A program made the position numbers and the translations under genes. Under the pieces are notes generated by a model that made no database searches, was not told where the DNA came from, and saw only the letters and a list, made by a program, of their open reading frames with translations. Source: Halanaerobiales bacterium (GTDB taxonomy: Bacteria; Bacillota_F; Halanaerobiia; DY22613). From it: a stretch of DNA of 10,651 nt. Within the stretch, counting starts at the first letter, position 1. Each line of letters begins with the position of its first letter. This document shows, one piece after another, positions 1-6,387 of this stretch. The stretch is from contig JAGMES010000148.1 of assembly GCA_023128035.1 (NCBI GenBank), forward strand, positions 1 to 10,651, in the 5' to 3' direction.

Positions 1-45
1 ATGGGAGTGCGACTAAATACTTTTTATGGGCTAATCATACCATAC
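1..45 (+). repeat. Left arm of an inverted repeat shared with the right end of the window
   Basis: Bases 6-45 read on the plus strand match bases 10621-10581 read on the minus strand. I count about 37 of 41 positions identical, with one single-base indel and three substitutions. The shared core includes AGTGCGACTA and GGGCTAATCATA. Both copies point outward, so the homologous DNA probably continues beyond each window edge. This suits the end of an insertion sequence or another dispersed element present twice in opposite orientation. A short open frame (1-87, plus strand) runs through the repeat, but the equivalent frame is not kept in the other copy, so I do not call a gene. The element family is not recognised. 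Confidence 0.65.
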
Positions 46-72
46 ACTTCCCACAAACTGAAGGAAGTGTAT
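42..72. other. Perfect 10-bp hairpin between the peptide-binding gene and the left repeat
   Basis: ATACACTTCC (42-51) and GGAAGTGTAT (63-72) are perfect inverted complements around an 11-base loop. The hairpin lies 23 bases past the stop codon of the minus-strand peptide-binding gene, so it could help stop transcription or protect the mRNA 3' end. There is no T-run after it on the minus strand, so it is not a standard intrinsic terminator. It also abuts the left repeat, so it could instead belong to that element. Confidence 0.45.
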
Positions 73-94
73 ATGCATAAGAAGTGAGAAATTA

Positions 95-1666
95 TTATTT
101 AGAATTTTTAATCGCTTGATCGATCCAGATAGTCATCAATTTATCTGCATCATACATTTGATGATAAAGTTCACCTTTAATCCAAGGTTGTTTCATACTA
201 ATGCTTGTTGTATGATATAACCAAACATATGGTTGAAGATCATATACTCTCTCATTAATTTTCTTGGCAATTTCATAACGAACCTTAGAATTATTTGTTC
301 TCTCCATCTCATCAATCATAGTATTAACTACTGGATCATTCATTGCGACTCGTTTTTGATTATAGAACAATGGCTTCAAGAAGTTATATGGGTCAGCATA
401 ATCAGCCCACCAGGATAGATAATACATTGGTACTTCACCATTTTTAACAGCGGAGAAGAATACGGACCAGTCATTTTTGATAATATTTACTTTGATACCA
501 ACCTGAGCTAAATAACCCTGAATCGCACCAACCATCCGAACAGTAGTAGATGTAGTAGTACTCCAGATTTCAATTTCAAAACCATTTGGATAACCTGCTT
601 CAACTAATAATTGTTTGGCTTTTTCTGGATTATACTCAATACCAGGCATATCTACATAGCCATCCATTCCTTTTGGAAGAGGGCCAGTTGCTAATGCATC
701 AGTTCCTTTTCTAAGAGTATCAATAATCATCTGGACATCGATAGCGTGAGCAATCGCCCGACGAACTCTTTTATCATTTAAAGGTTCAATGCTCTGGTTC
801 AATGCTAAATAATATGTACTAAGATCGGTTGTTTCTATTATATAATTTTTCCAATAAGGATCTTGAGTCCATCTCTCAAATTCAGCCATTGGAATCGGAA
901 CACTATCTAAGTTACCTGCTTCAAATTCCGCAACAGCAGTTAAAGGTTCTGGAATAACCCGATATTCAACGCGATCAATATATGGTCTACCTTCAAAATA
1001 ATCTTCATTAGCTTCTAAAGTTAAGTAGTTATCATGTTCCCATTCTACTAACTTCCATGGACCAGTACCAACAGCATGATCACTGAACTGATCACCATAC
1101 TCTTCAACAACTTCTTTAGGAACAATAAGTCCATGAGGTAATGTTAGATGTTTTAAAAACAGACCAAATGGATAACTAAGAGTAAAGGATACAGTATAAT
1201 CATCTATAACTTTAACTCCCACAATCCCCTCTGTCTTACCATCTAATGCTGGATCAGCCCCTGTAATCATATCAAAAGCCCAGGTTGCAGGAGAAGCAAC
1301 TTCAGGGTCAAAAAGGCGATCAAAGGAATATTTTACATCATTAGCTGTAAAAGGCCGACCATTATGGAATTTCACATCTTCTCTTAAATGAAAAGTCCAA
1401 ACTTTTCTATCTTCACTAATCCCCCAATCTGTTGCCAAACTAGGAACTACATCATTAGAATAATAGTCAAAACGAACAAGGCCATCAAAAATCTTTACAG
1501 CCATCTCTCCAGAATTAAAACCAGAAGCATAGGCAGGATCAATTGTTTCCCAGTCCGATGTTTTAGTTTTATGTAATGTTCCTCCATATTGAGGTTCTTC
1601 TGCCAAAATATTCAGACTAAACAAGACAAAAATCATTAAAGTGAATACAAATACTCGACTTCTCAT
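95..1666 (-). CDS. Peptide ABC transporter substrate-binding protein (SBP family 5, DppA/OppA type)
   Basis: This is a full-length extracytoplasmic solute-binding protein of 523 residues, the receptor of a dipeptide/oligopeptide ABC importer. Residues 1-22 form a signal peptide (basic MRSR start, hydrophobic core, ILA-EE cleavage context). There is no lipobox cysteine, so it appears to be a soluble periplasmic protein rather than a lipoprotein. Residues 73-103 carry the family-5 signature (PSLATDW, WTFHLREDVKFHNG), followed by FTANDVKYSF. Later blocks GTGPWKLVEW, YWADP-like WWADYADP and the C-terminal region are also typical. The ATG start is fixed by GAGGAGGAA eight bases upstream. It is probably the last gene of a cluster with the C26 hydrolase remnant and the D-amino-acid deacylase, which suggests uptake of peptides or acylated D-amino acids; the ligand is not known. 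No permease or ATPase genes are in view. Confidence 0.93.
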   Translation of the reverse strand: MRSRVFVFTLMIFVLFSLNILAEEPQYGGTLHKTKTSDWETIDPAYASGFNSGEMAVKIFDGLVRFDYYSNDVVPSLATDWGISEDRKVWTFHLREDVKFHNGRPFTANDVKYSFDRLFDPEVASPATWAFDMITGADPALDGKTEGIVGVKVIDDYTVSFTLSYPFGLFLKHLTLPHGLIVPKEVVEEYGDQFSDHAVGTGPWKLVEWEHDNYLTLEANEDYFEGRPYIDRVEYRVIPEPLTAVAEFEAGNLDSVPIPMAEFERWTQDPYWKNYIIETTDLSTYYLALNQSIEPLNDKRVRRAIAHAIDVQMIIDTLRKGTDALATGPLPKGMDGYVDMPGIEYNPEKAKQLLVEAGYPNGFEIEIWSTTTSTTVRMVGAIQGYLAQVGIKVNIIKNDWSVFFSAVKNGEVPMYYLSWWADYADPYNFLKPLFYNQKRVAMNDPVVNTMIDEMERTNNSKVRYEIAKKINERVYDLQPYVWLYHTTSISMKQPWIKGELYHQMYDADKLMTIWIDQAIKNSK

Positions 1667-1685
1667 CTAAGTTCCTCCTCTTTTT

Positions 1686-1745
1686 TTAAAGAAATTTGCT
1701 TCTACACTCTCCATTACATTTAGTATGTAACCTAAAATAAAACAA
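1686..1745 (-). CDS. Possible 19-residue leader ORF upstream of the peptide-binding gene
   Basis: A textbook ribosome binding site, AAAGGAGGTG (1759-1750), sits five bases before a TTG that opens a 19-codon frame ending in TAA at 1686. The stop is about ten bases before the Shine-Dalgarno of the peptide-binding gene. The predicted peptide (LHTKCNGECRSK centre) is basic with two cysteines and resembles nothing I recognise. It could be a coupled leader peptide, or the strong site may be the relic of a lost gene start. Only the ribosome binding site is well supported. Confidence 0.25.
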   Translation of the reverse strand: MFYFRLHTKCNGECRSKFL

Positions 1746-1850
1746 TTTCACCTCCTTTTGAAAAATCAATATATATTTTATTCCAATAACTTATGAAATT
1801 ATTACCTAAAGTTTTATATTCAACATATTTTTTATATTCCTTCATAAAAA

Positions 1851-2503
1851 TTAACAGAATTCAATCAAACTTCTAAATAGTTTGACAAATAGCGAATAAT
1901 GTTCCCACATCAGCTCTGGATGCCATTGAACCCCCACTGCATAATGATAATCTATGCCCTCGATTGCTTCAATCACACCATCTTTTGCATGGGCTGAAGC
2001 AATAAAACCTGGCCCTGGTTCTTTTATCGCTTGATGATGAAAACTATTCACTTTTAACTCATTACATCCAAATATCTTTTCTAATTTACTCCCTTCTTTA
2101 ATCTCTACAGAATGAGTAGGATACCATCGTGGCGCACGTTGTTGATGTTTTAAGATATTTTCTTTACCAAAAGTTGTAGTAATATCTTGAATAACTGTTC
2201 CTCCAGCTACAACGTTAAGAATCTGACACCCACGACATATTCCTAATATCGGAATATCTTTTTTAAGAGCGATTTCAGTCAGATGAAACTCAAAAAAATC
2301 TCGATAAGGATCAAGCCTCCCCAAATCTGGACGAGGTTCTTCGTTAAACAACATAGGATCTAAATCTACCCCACCTGTAAGCAAAATTCCATCAACGATT
2401 TCTACCATCTTAGAGATGAGATCAGTATTTTTTTCAATGATTGGTAATAGAATCGGTAATCCCCGTCTTCTTGAGCAATGGTAATTCCAATTATTTTTTT
2501 CAT
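1851..2503 (-). pseudogene. Gamma-glutamyl-GABA hydrolase family (peptidase C26) gene with N-terminal deletion and frameshift
   Basis: The intact part (1851-2408) encodes a class-I glutamine-amidotransferase-like hydrolase of the PuuD/YvdE type. It has DGILLTGGVDLDP, the nucleophile motif ILGICRGCQ (Cys58 of this part) and VGVQWHPE supplying His163 and Glu165, so the catalytic triad survives. The family usually has about 240 residues. The true start is the ATG at 2503, preceded by AAGGA, and opens as MKKIIGIT as expected. It then passes almost directly into IAQEDG, where about 25 residues should intervene. At a GGGG run (2461-2464) the frame slips: the next frame gives GLPILLPIIEKN and runs into the intact part. 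Inserting one G restores the frame but not the missing residues. The ATG at 2408 has no ribosome binding site. Between the deacylase and the peptide-binding gene, the ancestor probably cleaved gamma-glutamyl or related amides during peptide use. Confidence 0.85.
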
Positions 2504-2577
2504 TATTCTATCCTTCTTTCAGTACATGATTAATATATTCTATAAAACGGCATGTTTTCCTTTTTAATAAATATTTT

Positions 2578-4167
2578 TTACACCTTTTTCCGCAAAACTT
2601 TTCCTGGTTTTAATCCTGTATGTTCTCCATTATTTAAAACAATGTCACCATTTACAATTACATAATTTATCCCTTCAGGATACTGGAATGGATTTTTAAA
2701 ATCTGCCATATCATTGATTGTTTCTGGATCAAAGATAGTTATATCTGCATCCATCCCAACCCGCAAAATTCCTTTGGTCATCAGCCCTAATCGTGCCGCC
2801 GATAGAGAGGTCATCTTTTTCACTCCCTCTACTAAAGTCACTACCCCTTCTTCCCGACAATACTTAGCCAATACTCTTGGAAAAGTTCCAAAGTTCCTAG
2901 GATGAGGTTTTCCTTGAGCCAAAAGTCCTTCAACTGCATAAGCGCTTCCATCTGAGCCAATCATAGTCAGATCATCTTTAATAACATGAGCTACATCTTT
3001 TTCACACATGGCAAATCGAATCATTCCTACTTCCAGTTCTTCTTCGATTAAAAGATCAATTACCAACTGAGCAGGACTGACTCCTCTTTCTATAGAGAGC
3101 GTCTGAATATTCTTTCCTTCTGCTCCACGATTTTTATCTGTTTTTACTTCTGATATAAACAGATTCTCCCATCCTCGTGGGGTCTGATATATTTCTAAAT
3201 TTTTAAAAATTGTTCCACTTATAGTTGGATCTTTCAAATTGTTAAACAACACTTCTTTTCCACCTGCATGATATTCTTCAGGAATCACTGCACTTAAACC
3301 AGTATTTGTAGCAAGATATGGGTAGACATCACAGGTTATATCCAATCCTTCTTTCTCTCTTACCTGATGCATTAACTCTAATGTTTTCTCTACTTCTCCC
3401 CAGTGAGGTTTACTACAAACTTTATGATGAGAAATTTGCACAGGTAAACCAGCCTTACGGCCTATCTCAATACTCTCCTCTACAGCCTGATACACCTCTG
3501 TACTCTCATTGCGCATATGAGTTGCATAGAATCCCCCATATTCAGCCACAACCTTTGACAATTCTACCAATTCATCAGTATTAGCATATGAAGAAGGTGG
3601 GTAAATAAGTCCAGTAGTTATCCCAAAAGCTCCTGCTTCCATACTTTCACGAACTAATTGACACATTTTTTTAAGTTCTTCAGGAGTAGCCTGACGTTTG
3701 TCATAATTCATCACTGACTTACGGATGGCACCATGACCAATCAAAGGTACCACATTTAAGGATACTCCCCCTTCTTCTAATGCCTTTAAGTACTCATCCA
3801 TAGTTTCCCAAGTTAATGACAGATCATATTTTTCTAAATCAATCTGAACATCTTTTTTAGCCATCTCTGTCATCAATGGCGCGAGAGCATACCCACAATT
3901 ACCAATTACTTCAGTGGTTACACCCTGCCGTATTTTCCCATGGGCCAGCCCATCTACCAACAAAGGCAAATCCGAATGACTATGTATATCTATAAACCCA
4001 GGAGAAACCACCAAACCTTTAGCATCAATCACTTGAACGGCTTTAGCATCCTCCGGAATCTTACCCATCATTACGATTTTACCATCAGAAATAGCTAGAT
4101 CTGAATAAAACCATGGATTACCAGTACCATCAACAACTTTTCCATTACGTAAGATTAGATCAAACAA
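2578..4167 (-). CDS. N-acyl-D-amino-acid deacylase (D-aminoacylase, amidohydrolase superfamily)
   Basis: This cytoplasmic metal-dependent amidohydrolase removes the acyl group from N-acyl-D-amino acids. The start is taken as the TTG at 4167 because AAAGGAG lies eight bases upstream and the product then begins FDLILRNGKVVDGTG, as family members do. A TTG at 4185 would place the ribosome binding site inside the gene. From the chosen start the protein has 529 residues, a normal length. Visible residues: the HSH metal pair (62, 64) in PGFIDIHSHSD, Cys91 in GNCGYA, His217 in ATHMRNES, His247/248 in QISHHK, and Asp406 in MIGSDG. The C-terminal beta-domain resumes at DADITIFDPE. It heads the peptide cluster, 74 bases before the C26 remnant. 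Its promoter and first 120 or so codons are duplicated at 7442-7897. Substrate preference within the family cannot be read from the sequence. Confidence 0.93.
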   Translation of the reverse strand: MFDLILRNGKVVDGTGNPWFYSDLAISDGKIVMMGKIPEDAKAVQVIDAKGLVVSPGFIDIHSHSDLPLLVDGLAHGKIRQGVTTEVIGNCGYALAPLMTEMAKKDVQIDLEKYDLSLTWETMDEYLKALEEGGVSLNVVPLIGHGAIRKSVMNYDKRQATPEELKKMCQLVRESMEAGAFGITTGLIYPPSSYANTDELVELSKVVAEYGGFYATHMRNESTEVYQAVEESIEIGRKAGLPVQISHHKVCSKPHWGEVEKTLELMHQVREKEGLDITCDVYPYLATNTGLSAVIPEEYHAGGKEVLFNNLKDPTISGTIFKNLEIYQTPRGWENLFISEVKTDKNRGAEGKNIQTLSIERGVSPAQLVIDLLIEEELEVGMIRFAMCEKDVAHVIKDDLTMIGSDGSAYAVEGLLAQGKPHPRNFGTFPRVLAKYCREEGVVTLVEGVKKMTSLSAARLGLMTKGILRVGMDADITIFDPETINDMADFKNPFQYPEGINYVIVNGDIVLNNGEHTGLKPGKVLRKKV

Positions 4168-4250
4168 TTGCGCCACTCCTTTCAACCAGTCTTATCTTAA
4201 TCTTTACACAAAACCTGAATAAAGTCAAGAAAGGGAAATAAATGAACATA
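3795..4250 (-). repeat. Source copy of a 456-bp duplication (deacylase 5' end plus promoter)
   Basis: Bases 3795-4250 align without gaps to 7442-7897 at a constant offset of 3647. I count 31 differences by hand, about 93% identity. The block covers the first 120 or so codons of the deacylase, its ribosome binding site and its promoter, and stops at the T-run of the upstream terminator. Both copies have the same orientation, so recombination between them could delete the 3.6 kb in between. Confidence 0.9.
4201..4228 (-). promoter_or_regulatory. Candidate sigma-A promoter of the deacylase operon
   Basis: On the minus strand, TTGACT (4228-4223) is followed after 16 bases by TAAAGA (4206-4201), about 34 bases upstream of the chosen start. 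The -10 box is weak, but the diverged duplicate keeps TTGACT exactly and has a better -10 (TAAAAA). It lies just downstream of a terminator for the preceding unit, as expected for a new transcription start. Confidence 0.5.
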
Positions 4251-4275
4251 AAAAAAGACTGTTTTTTAAACAGTC
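4250..4275 (-). terminator. Rho-independent terminator of the Panacea/membrane-protein unit
   Basis: On the minus strand, GACTGTTT pairs with AAACAGTC around a 3-base loop (4257-4275) and is followed directly by seven T residues. It lies about 57 bases past the stop of the membrane-protein gene ending at 4332. It separates that unit from the deacylase promoter. Confidence 0.8.
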
Positions 4276-4331
4276 CCTACTAAATGTAGAAAGTGCTATT
4301 AATGCATTCTTAAATTATACATATAAACTTT

Positions 4332-5273
4332 CTATTTAGCTACAGATTTTTTCGAAAGCAAACTATCTAGTTCTGAAAGATCTTTTTCTTTATTCTTATC
4401 AATCCCTATTGAAGGTAACTTATTTAATTCCTGAGCCTTAGCTACACACTTCACGAGTTTTTTTTCGATTTCAGATCTATCTTGATTTTTACTAGCAATT
4501 TCAACAGTCTTTATAAATCTTAGAATATCTTCGAAAATTATCTTGTTTTTTTCAACCTCAATTGTAAAAAAACGATTTAGCATATCTACTAAAGTTAGAC
4601 CATCTTCACCGTATAATAAAATTATTTCTCTCTTGATATCCATAATGTTTTCTCTATCGTAATCAAGTGGTAGCAGTTTATCTAAATAATCTTCATCTAT
4701 CCTAAGTACTAAAATTCCAAATTTTAAATCCTTTTTCTCATACCAATCATTATACCATTGAGTAATATTCTTTCGAATAAGATCATACAATAAACTTTGC
4801 TCAGTAGTAATAATTGAATTTAATATTTTTACTTTTACCCATGCTATACTCGCATATAAATTTCCAAATACTTTACTATTTTGTTTGTTTATAAATAATT
4901 CTTTACTCACAGAAACATCCAGAAACATTGCGTAAATTGGTACAATAACAAATAAACTACTTAACATATCTTTATAAGTATTAAACTTAAAACTAGGTAA
5001 TATATAAAGATAAAATAGACATATAAACAAAGAAATTATTACAGAAAAAATAAATAGTTGAATACCTGGATATATAAATATTCTCTTATCTAATATATTC
5101 TTTTCAAACATTTTAGGAACCTTAAAATCATCATATTTTACAAATTTATTCTTCTTTCTCAATTCATGCCGTTCGGATTTCAATCCAAAAAAATATATTG
5201 AAAATGCTCCTAAAATAAATACAATAAATAAAAATACATATTCTTTATATTTTAAAAATACATCATATTTCAT
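4332..5273 (-). CDS. Unrecognised membrane protein, three predicted helices plus cytosolic-type C-terminal domain
   Basis: I do not recognise this 313-residue protein. Three hydrophobic segments are clear: residues 11-30, 70-92 and 103-120. A basic stretch (KSERHELRKKNKF) follows the first. The remaining 190 or so residues are soluble, charged and probably helical, with a lysine-rich end. No enzyme motif is visible. The ATG at 5273 overlaps the end of the Panacea-family frame by 11 bases and has only a poor ribosome binding site, so translation is probably coupled to that gene. Panacea antitoxin domains are commonly encoded next to a cognate toxin, and some such partners are membrane proteins. 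A toxin or effector role is therefore a reasonable guess by position only. The gene appears more AT-rich than the peptide-catabolism genes. Confidence 0.8.
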   Translation of the reverse strand: MKYDVFLKYKEYVFLFIVFILGAFSIYFFGLKSERHELRKKNKFVKYDDFKVPKMFEKNILDKRIFIYPGIQLFIFSVIISLFICLFYLYILPSFKFNTYKDMLSSLFVIVPIYAMFLDVSVSKELFINKQNSKVFGNLYASIAWVKVKILNSIITTEQSLLYDLIRKNITQWYNDWYEKKDLKFGILVLRIDEDYLDKLLPLDYDRENIMDIKREIILLYGEDGLTLVDMLNRFFTIEVEKNKIIFEDILRFIKTVEIASKNQDRSEIEKKLVKCVAKAQELNKLPSIGIDKNKEKDLSELDSLLSKKSVAK

Positions 5274-5787
5274 TTAACTCTTTAGCCCTATCTAAATTTA
5301 TAATATCTTTTAAACAAGTACTCTTCCATAAATTTTCCTTATGCGAATAATTTGATATCTGCCGCGATGTGTACATATCAAATTTATTTAATATTGTATT
5401 CAATATTGAGATTTCCTCGTTAGAATATTCGCTATCTTTTAGTTTAATTTTAGGCGCAACAATTGTTCCCTATTCAGTATAATCTATTTTTATAATTTCG
5501 TTTTCATTTAATATTTTCAAAAAATAATCTAAATCTTCTAATACAGGTCCATAATAATCACAAATAAAATCTCCTTCGAATAATCTTTCATTATATTTCT
5601 TGTAAAACAAAAATTGAGAATAAAAAAGAAGTTTATTTAATTTTGTTTTATACAACCGCATAGAGCTATTATTAGAAAAAAATAATACTATTTTTGCAAA
5701 CTGAAGAACTACCTTCTTTTGATAATTAGGTTGAGTAAGCATACTTTTCCCCCCTTTAACTCTATGAAAAAAAATAATATCCCCCAT
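5263..5787 (-). pseudogene. Panacea/SocA-like (DUF4065) antitoxin-family gene interrupted by an in-frame TAG
   Basis: The N-terminal part shows the Panacea core: KTKLNKLLFYSQFLFY, then FEGDFICDYYGPVLEDLDYF. After DYTE the frame meets TAG (5472-5470). It then continues in the same frame for 68 sense codons, including TSRQISNYSHKENLW, which matches the C-terminal LS..SH...W signature of the family, and ends at TGA 5263. Whole length would be 150-180 residues, normal for the family. Three ATGs are possible: 5805 (no ribosome site), 5787 (GAGGGAG four bases before) and 5742 (AAAGGGGGG before); I use 5787 without certainty. Panacea domains neutralise diverse toxins encoded beside them. The downstream membrane-protein gene overlaps by 11 bases. 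Explanations are a recent nonsense mutation, a sequencing error, or readthrough; as written the product lacks its C-terminal third. Confidence 0.82.
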
Positions 5788-5845
5788 ATTACTCCCTCTT
5801 TTCATATTAAATATTAGTAAGATAACTATATAAATAATATGTAGT

Positions 5846-5851
5846 ATTATA
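5846..5851 (-). promoter_or_regulatory. Candidate -10 box for the Panacea unit
   Basis: A perfect TATAAT on the minus strand lies about 60 bases before the chosen ATG. The sequence 17 bases upstream (AGAATA) is a poor -35, so this is a weak promoter call. It is an alternative to transcription arriving from the stronger promoter at 6099-6128. Confidence 0.3.
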
Positions 5852-6008
5852 TGAAAAAAGAAGAAATGTATTCTGAGCTTGTCCTAAAAATAGTTTATCA
5901 TAATATTTACCCAAATTCAAGAAATAAAAAACTCTCAAATAAACCACTGTAAACACTAACAACAAAAACATAATTTCGAAATGAAACTAACAAGCAAAAG
6001 TAAGTTCA

Positions 6009-6068
6009 TTAATTGAATTGTAAATAAATATACAACACTACCTCCTTCCCTAAATGCATTTCATCCAT
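6009..6068 (-). CDS. Possible 19-residue ORF downstream of the LexA-like promoter
   Basis: An ATG at 6068, about 25 bases after the expected transcription start, opens a 19-codon frame ending in TAA at 6009. Ribosome-site sequence before it is weak (ACTAGG). A strong AAGGAGG lies inside it (6047-6041) and could serve the in-frame TTG at 6035, giving only eight residues. The TAA overlaps another ATG (TAATG) that opens a 17-codon hydrophobic frame (starts MNLLLLVSF). None is recognisable. This may be the remnant of an SOS gene, or a real very small gene. Confidence 0.2.
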   Translation of the reverse strand: MDEMHLGKEVVLYIYLQFN

Positions 6069-6098
6069 ATATATACCTAGTCCTACCTACTTTATTTC

Positions 6099-6128
6099 AT
6101 TATACATCAGAACATATGTTCTAGTCAA
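6099..6128 (-). promoter_or_regulatory. Strong sigma-A promoter
   Basis: TTGACT (6128-6123), an 18-base spacer and a perfect TATAAT (6104-6099) read on the minus strand. This is the best promoter match I noticed in the window. No gene of ordinary size follows for about 300 bases; the next is the Panacea-family gene. The spacer contains the palindrome described in the next entry. Confidence 0.75.
6109..6122. promoter_or_regulatory. LexA-like (SOS box) palindromic operator
   Basis: AGAACATATGTTCT is a perfect 14-base palindrome between the -35 and -10 boxes. Its core GAACATATGTTC fits the Gram-positive LexA/DinR consensus CGAACRNRYGTTYG at every position except the outermost C and G. A repressor bound there would block the promoter. 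Assignment to LexA rests on consensus match alone; another dyad-binding repressor is possible. Confidence 0.6.
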
Positions 6129-6179
6129 GTTTAAACCAATTAACTTTAAAATTGGGATAAAAACTTCAGCATTTTCTAT

Positions 6180-6290
6180 TAAGTTAACGACCTCAAAAAG
6201 AGATTTTACCTTTTCAAGAAGAAAACTCCTACCTCCACATATAAAGAGGATGATTTCTTTCTGAAAACCGCCTTCTGAGGTGTCGTTAAT
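6180..6290 (-). ncRNA. Structured RNA candidate, copy A (same architecture as 10119-10200)
   Basis: On the minus strand, AACGAC (6287-6282), a 2-base bulge, CTCA (6279-6276) and GAAGG (6275-6271) pair with CTTTT (6200-6196), TGAG (6195-6192) and GTCGTT (6191-6186). This closes a roughly 100-base domain with about 15 pairs. Inside are a CCTC...GAGG arm, the block GGAGGTAGGAG, and a second arm (GAGTTTT with AAAATCTC, one bulge). The copy upstream of the Lnt-like gene shares primary blocks (ACAYYTCAGAAGGC; TGARGTCGTT) and the same stem with compensating base changes. No clear terminator or gene start follows: the next feature downstream is the LexA-like promoter, so this copy may be orphaned. 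No known riboswitch class is recognised. Long frames across it look fortuitous. Confidence 0.5.
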
Positions 6291-6318
6291 TAACAATGGT
6301 ATAATCAAAAATAAAAAC

Positions 6319-6387
6319 TTACATCGAACCCTCTTTCAAGGAATTGTTTTCTGCCATTTCTCTAGCTAAAGTTTTTACACTATCCAC
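6319..6387 (-). pseudogene. Possible remnant of the gene that followed the activase
   Basis: A GTG at 6387 begins one base after the activase stop codon and opens a 22-codon frame (SVKTLAREMAENNSLKEG segment) ending at 6319. Close spacing to the activase suggests the start of a former operon gene, now cut short. The fragment is too short to assign to a family. Confidence 0.25.

Noticed and set aside
233..1576. Plus-strand frames of 61 and 62 codons inside the peptide-binding gene
   Set aside because: Antisense shadows; low-complexity composition and no family resemblance.
2714..3584. Plus-strand frames of 63 and 88 codons inside the deacylase gene
   Set aside because: Antisense shadows of a well-supported coding gene, with no ribosome sites.
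5851..5952. 33-codon plus-strand frame opening MKKEEMYSELVLK
   Set aside because: The start looks natural but there is no Shine-Dalgarno, and it lies in AT-rich leader sequence of the opposite strand.
6180..6290. Known riboswitch classes (c-di-GMP, c-di-AMP, TPP, SAM, lysine, purine, THF) for the paired RNA
   Set aside because: None of the conserved core sequences I know for these classes is present in either copy.
6087..6308. 73-codon minus-strand frame as a protein gene
   Set aside because: It covers RNA copy A, the promoter and the LexA-like box. The related region at 10046-10237 is not kept in the same reading frame; pairing is conserved, not protein.
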